From contig JAOPZG010000317.1 of the NCBI GenBank assembly GCA_025964215.1, positions 1 to 6,092 of the forward strand: a stretch of DNA of 6,092 nt. Reading direction: 5' to 3'. Under the pieces are notes generated by a model. It saw only the letters and a program-made list of their open reading frames with translations, did no database searches and had not been told where the DNA came from. Every line of letters starts with the position of its first letter. The first letter of the stretch is position 1. This DNA comes from Conexibacter sp. (GTDB taxonomy: Bacteria; Actinomycetota; Thermoleophilia; Solirubrobacterales; Solirubrobacteraceae). This document shows, piece by piece, positions 5,062-6,092 of this stretch. The position numbers and the translations under genes are program-made.

Positions 5062-6092
5062 CTAGGCCCCCTGCCGGACGTACGGGCGCAGCCCCGCCGC
5101 GCCGCCCTCGCGGCCGAAGCCGCTCTCCTTGAACCCGCCGAACGCCGCCGTCGGGTCGAAGTGGTTGTAGGTGTTCTGCCAGACGACGCCGGCCTGGAGC
5201 TGCGCGGCGACCTCGAAGGCCTTCGAGCCCTTGTCGGTCCAGATGCCGGCGGCCAGGCCGTAGTTGGAGTTGTTGGCCTTCTCGATCGCCTCGGCGTGCG
5301 TGCGGAACGTCGTGATCGCGAGCACCGGCCCGAAGATCTCCTCGCGCGAGATGCGGTGCGCGGGCGAGGCCTCCGTGAACAGCGCCGGCGCGAACCAGAA
5401 GCCCTTCTCGGGCAGCGCGCACGCGACCTGCCGCAGCCCCGCGCCCTCCTCGACCCCCGCGCCGACCAGCTCGCCGATCCGCGCGAGCTGCGCGGCGGAG
5501 TTGATCGCGCCGACGTCGGTGTTCTTGTCCAGCGGGTCGCCGACGCGCAGCGTCTGCATCCGCGCCCAGAGCCGCTCGATCACCTCGGTGGCGATCGACT
5601 CCTGCACGAGCAGCCGCGAGCCGGCGCAGCAGACGTGGCCCTGGTTGAAGAAGATCCCCTGGACGATCCCCTCGACCGCCTGGTCGAGCGCCGCGTCCTC
5701 GAAGACGATGTTCGCGGACTTGCCGCCGAGCTCCAGCGTGAGCGGAAGGTGCCGGTCGGCGAGGTCGGCCTGGATCTCACGACCGACGGCGGTCGAGCCC
5801 GTGAATGCGACCTTGTCGATGCCGGGGTGGCGGACCAGCGACGCGCCGGCGGCCCCGTCGCCGGGGAGGATCGAGACGACCCCGGGCGGCAGCTCGGCCT
5901 CCTGGCAGATCTCCGCGAGCATCAGCGCGGTGAGGGGCGTCGTCGGAGCGGGCTTGAGGATGGCGACGTTGCCGCACGCCAGCGCGGGCGCGAGCTTCCA
6001 TGCCGCCATCAGCAGCGGGAAGTTCCACGGCACGATCTGCGCGGCCACCCCGTGCGGGCGCGTGGCGCGCCCGGAGAAGGCGTACGGCAGCT
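5062..6092 (-). CDS. Aldehyde dehydrogenase, catalytic (partial, 5' end off the window)
   Basis: The frame is open from the right edge to TAG at 5062-5064, giving 342 visible residues; about 130-150 N-terminal residues are outside, judged from typical ALDH length. It is an NAD(P)+-dependent aldehyde dehydrogenase that oxidises an aldehyde to its acid. Visible active-site parts, numbered from the first visible residue: IVPWNFPL with Asn23 (oxyanion hole), the KP of the coenzyme site (46-47), FTGST (96-100), LELGGKS with general base Glu120, NQGHVCCAGSR with nucleophile Cys154, and EIFGP (251-255). The spacing Glu120 to Cys154 is 34, as in ALDH2. PFGGxKxSGxGRE is present as AFGGFKESGFGREGG. Translation cannot start at the GTG near 6048, because LPYAFSGRATRPHG, an ordinary ALDH segment, precedes it in frame. 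The C-terminus is slightly short after RPYVRQGA. The substrate is unknown. With the half-length partner downstream, I think of the deoC-linked deoxyribose catabolic clusters of actinobacteria, but deoC is not in view. Confidence 0.93.
   Translation of the reverse strand, partial: LPYAFSGRATRPHGVAAQIVPWNFPLLMAAWKLAPALACGNVAILKPAPTTPLTALMLAEICQEAELPPGVVSILPGDGAAGASLVRHPGIDKVAFTGSTAVGREIQADLADRHLPLTLELGGKSANIVFEDAALDQAVEGIVQGIFFNQGHVCCAGSRLLVQESIATEVIERLWARMQTLRVGDPLDKNTDVGAINSAAQLARIGELVGAGVEEGAGLRQVACALPEKGFWFAPALFTEASPAHRISREEIFGPVLAITTFRTHAEAIEKANNSNYGLAAGIWTDKGSKAFEVAAQLQAGVVWQNTYNHFDPTAAFGGFKESGFGREGGAAGLRPYVRQGA

Noticed and set aside
4279..5064. Idea that the half-length ALDH is the broken end of the full ALDH gene
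   Set aside because: It resembles the N-terminal half of ALDHs, while the upstream gene already has a complete C-terminal end; it is a separate protein, not a frameshift fragment.
4475..5422. Minus-strand frame of 315 codons overlapping both ALDH genes
   Set aside because: It is out of frame with both ALDH proteins and is low-complexity; it is not a fusion product.

Overview
The window is about 6.1 kb of very GC-rich DNA, with G or C at most third codon positions. It reads as ordinary bacterial chromosome. I infer an actinobacterium, most likely of the Thermoleophilia/Solirubrobacterales type. The reasons are the base composition, several start codons without a Shine-Dalgarno sequence, and a secreted protein with the 'LSCP-K-K-C-K-G' C-terminal domain style that I associate with that group. 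This placement comes from memory of family style, not from a search.

Layout, left to right. (1) The 3' end of an allophanate hydrolase gene (+), cut by the left edge. (2) Convergent to it, a TetR-family repressor gene (-). (3) A 173-bp divergent intergenic region that holds three copies of a GGAGG-N3-CCTCC palindrome, overlapping face-to-face promoters and a structured leader. (4) A 14-helix-type DHA2 (EmrB/QacA-like) drug efflux permease (+). (5) A secreted protein of unknown function (+), which starts one base after a perfect 10-bp hairpin and probably has a nearly leaderless mRNA. (6) A short DksA/TraR-type zinc-finger protein (+). (7) On the minus strand, a two-gene aldehyde dehydrogenase unit: a catalytic ALDH, cut by the right edge, followed 3 bp later by a half-length ALDH-like protein with no catalytic cysteine.

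How the parts work together. The TetR gene, the palindromes and the MFS gene form a self-contained efflux-control module: the repressor very likely binds the three palindromes and shuts off both its own gene and the pump until a ligand releases it. The ALDH pair forms a separate catabolic unit whose 5' genes lie beyond the right edge. The allophanate hydrolase belongs to urea degradation and is unrelated to its neighbours.

I see no strong sign of a new defence or mobile system. The points most worth a second look are: the three-operator array; an in-frame remnant of a second TetR C-terminus just past the repressor's stop codon, lying antisense to the end of the allophanate hydrolase gene; the catalytically empty ALDH partner; and a hairpin that spans both stop codons of a convergent gene pair. 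There is no gene-free stretch longer than 300 bases.
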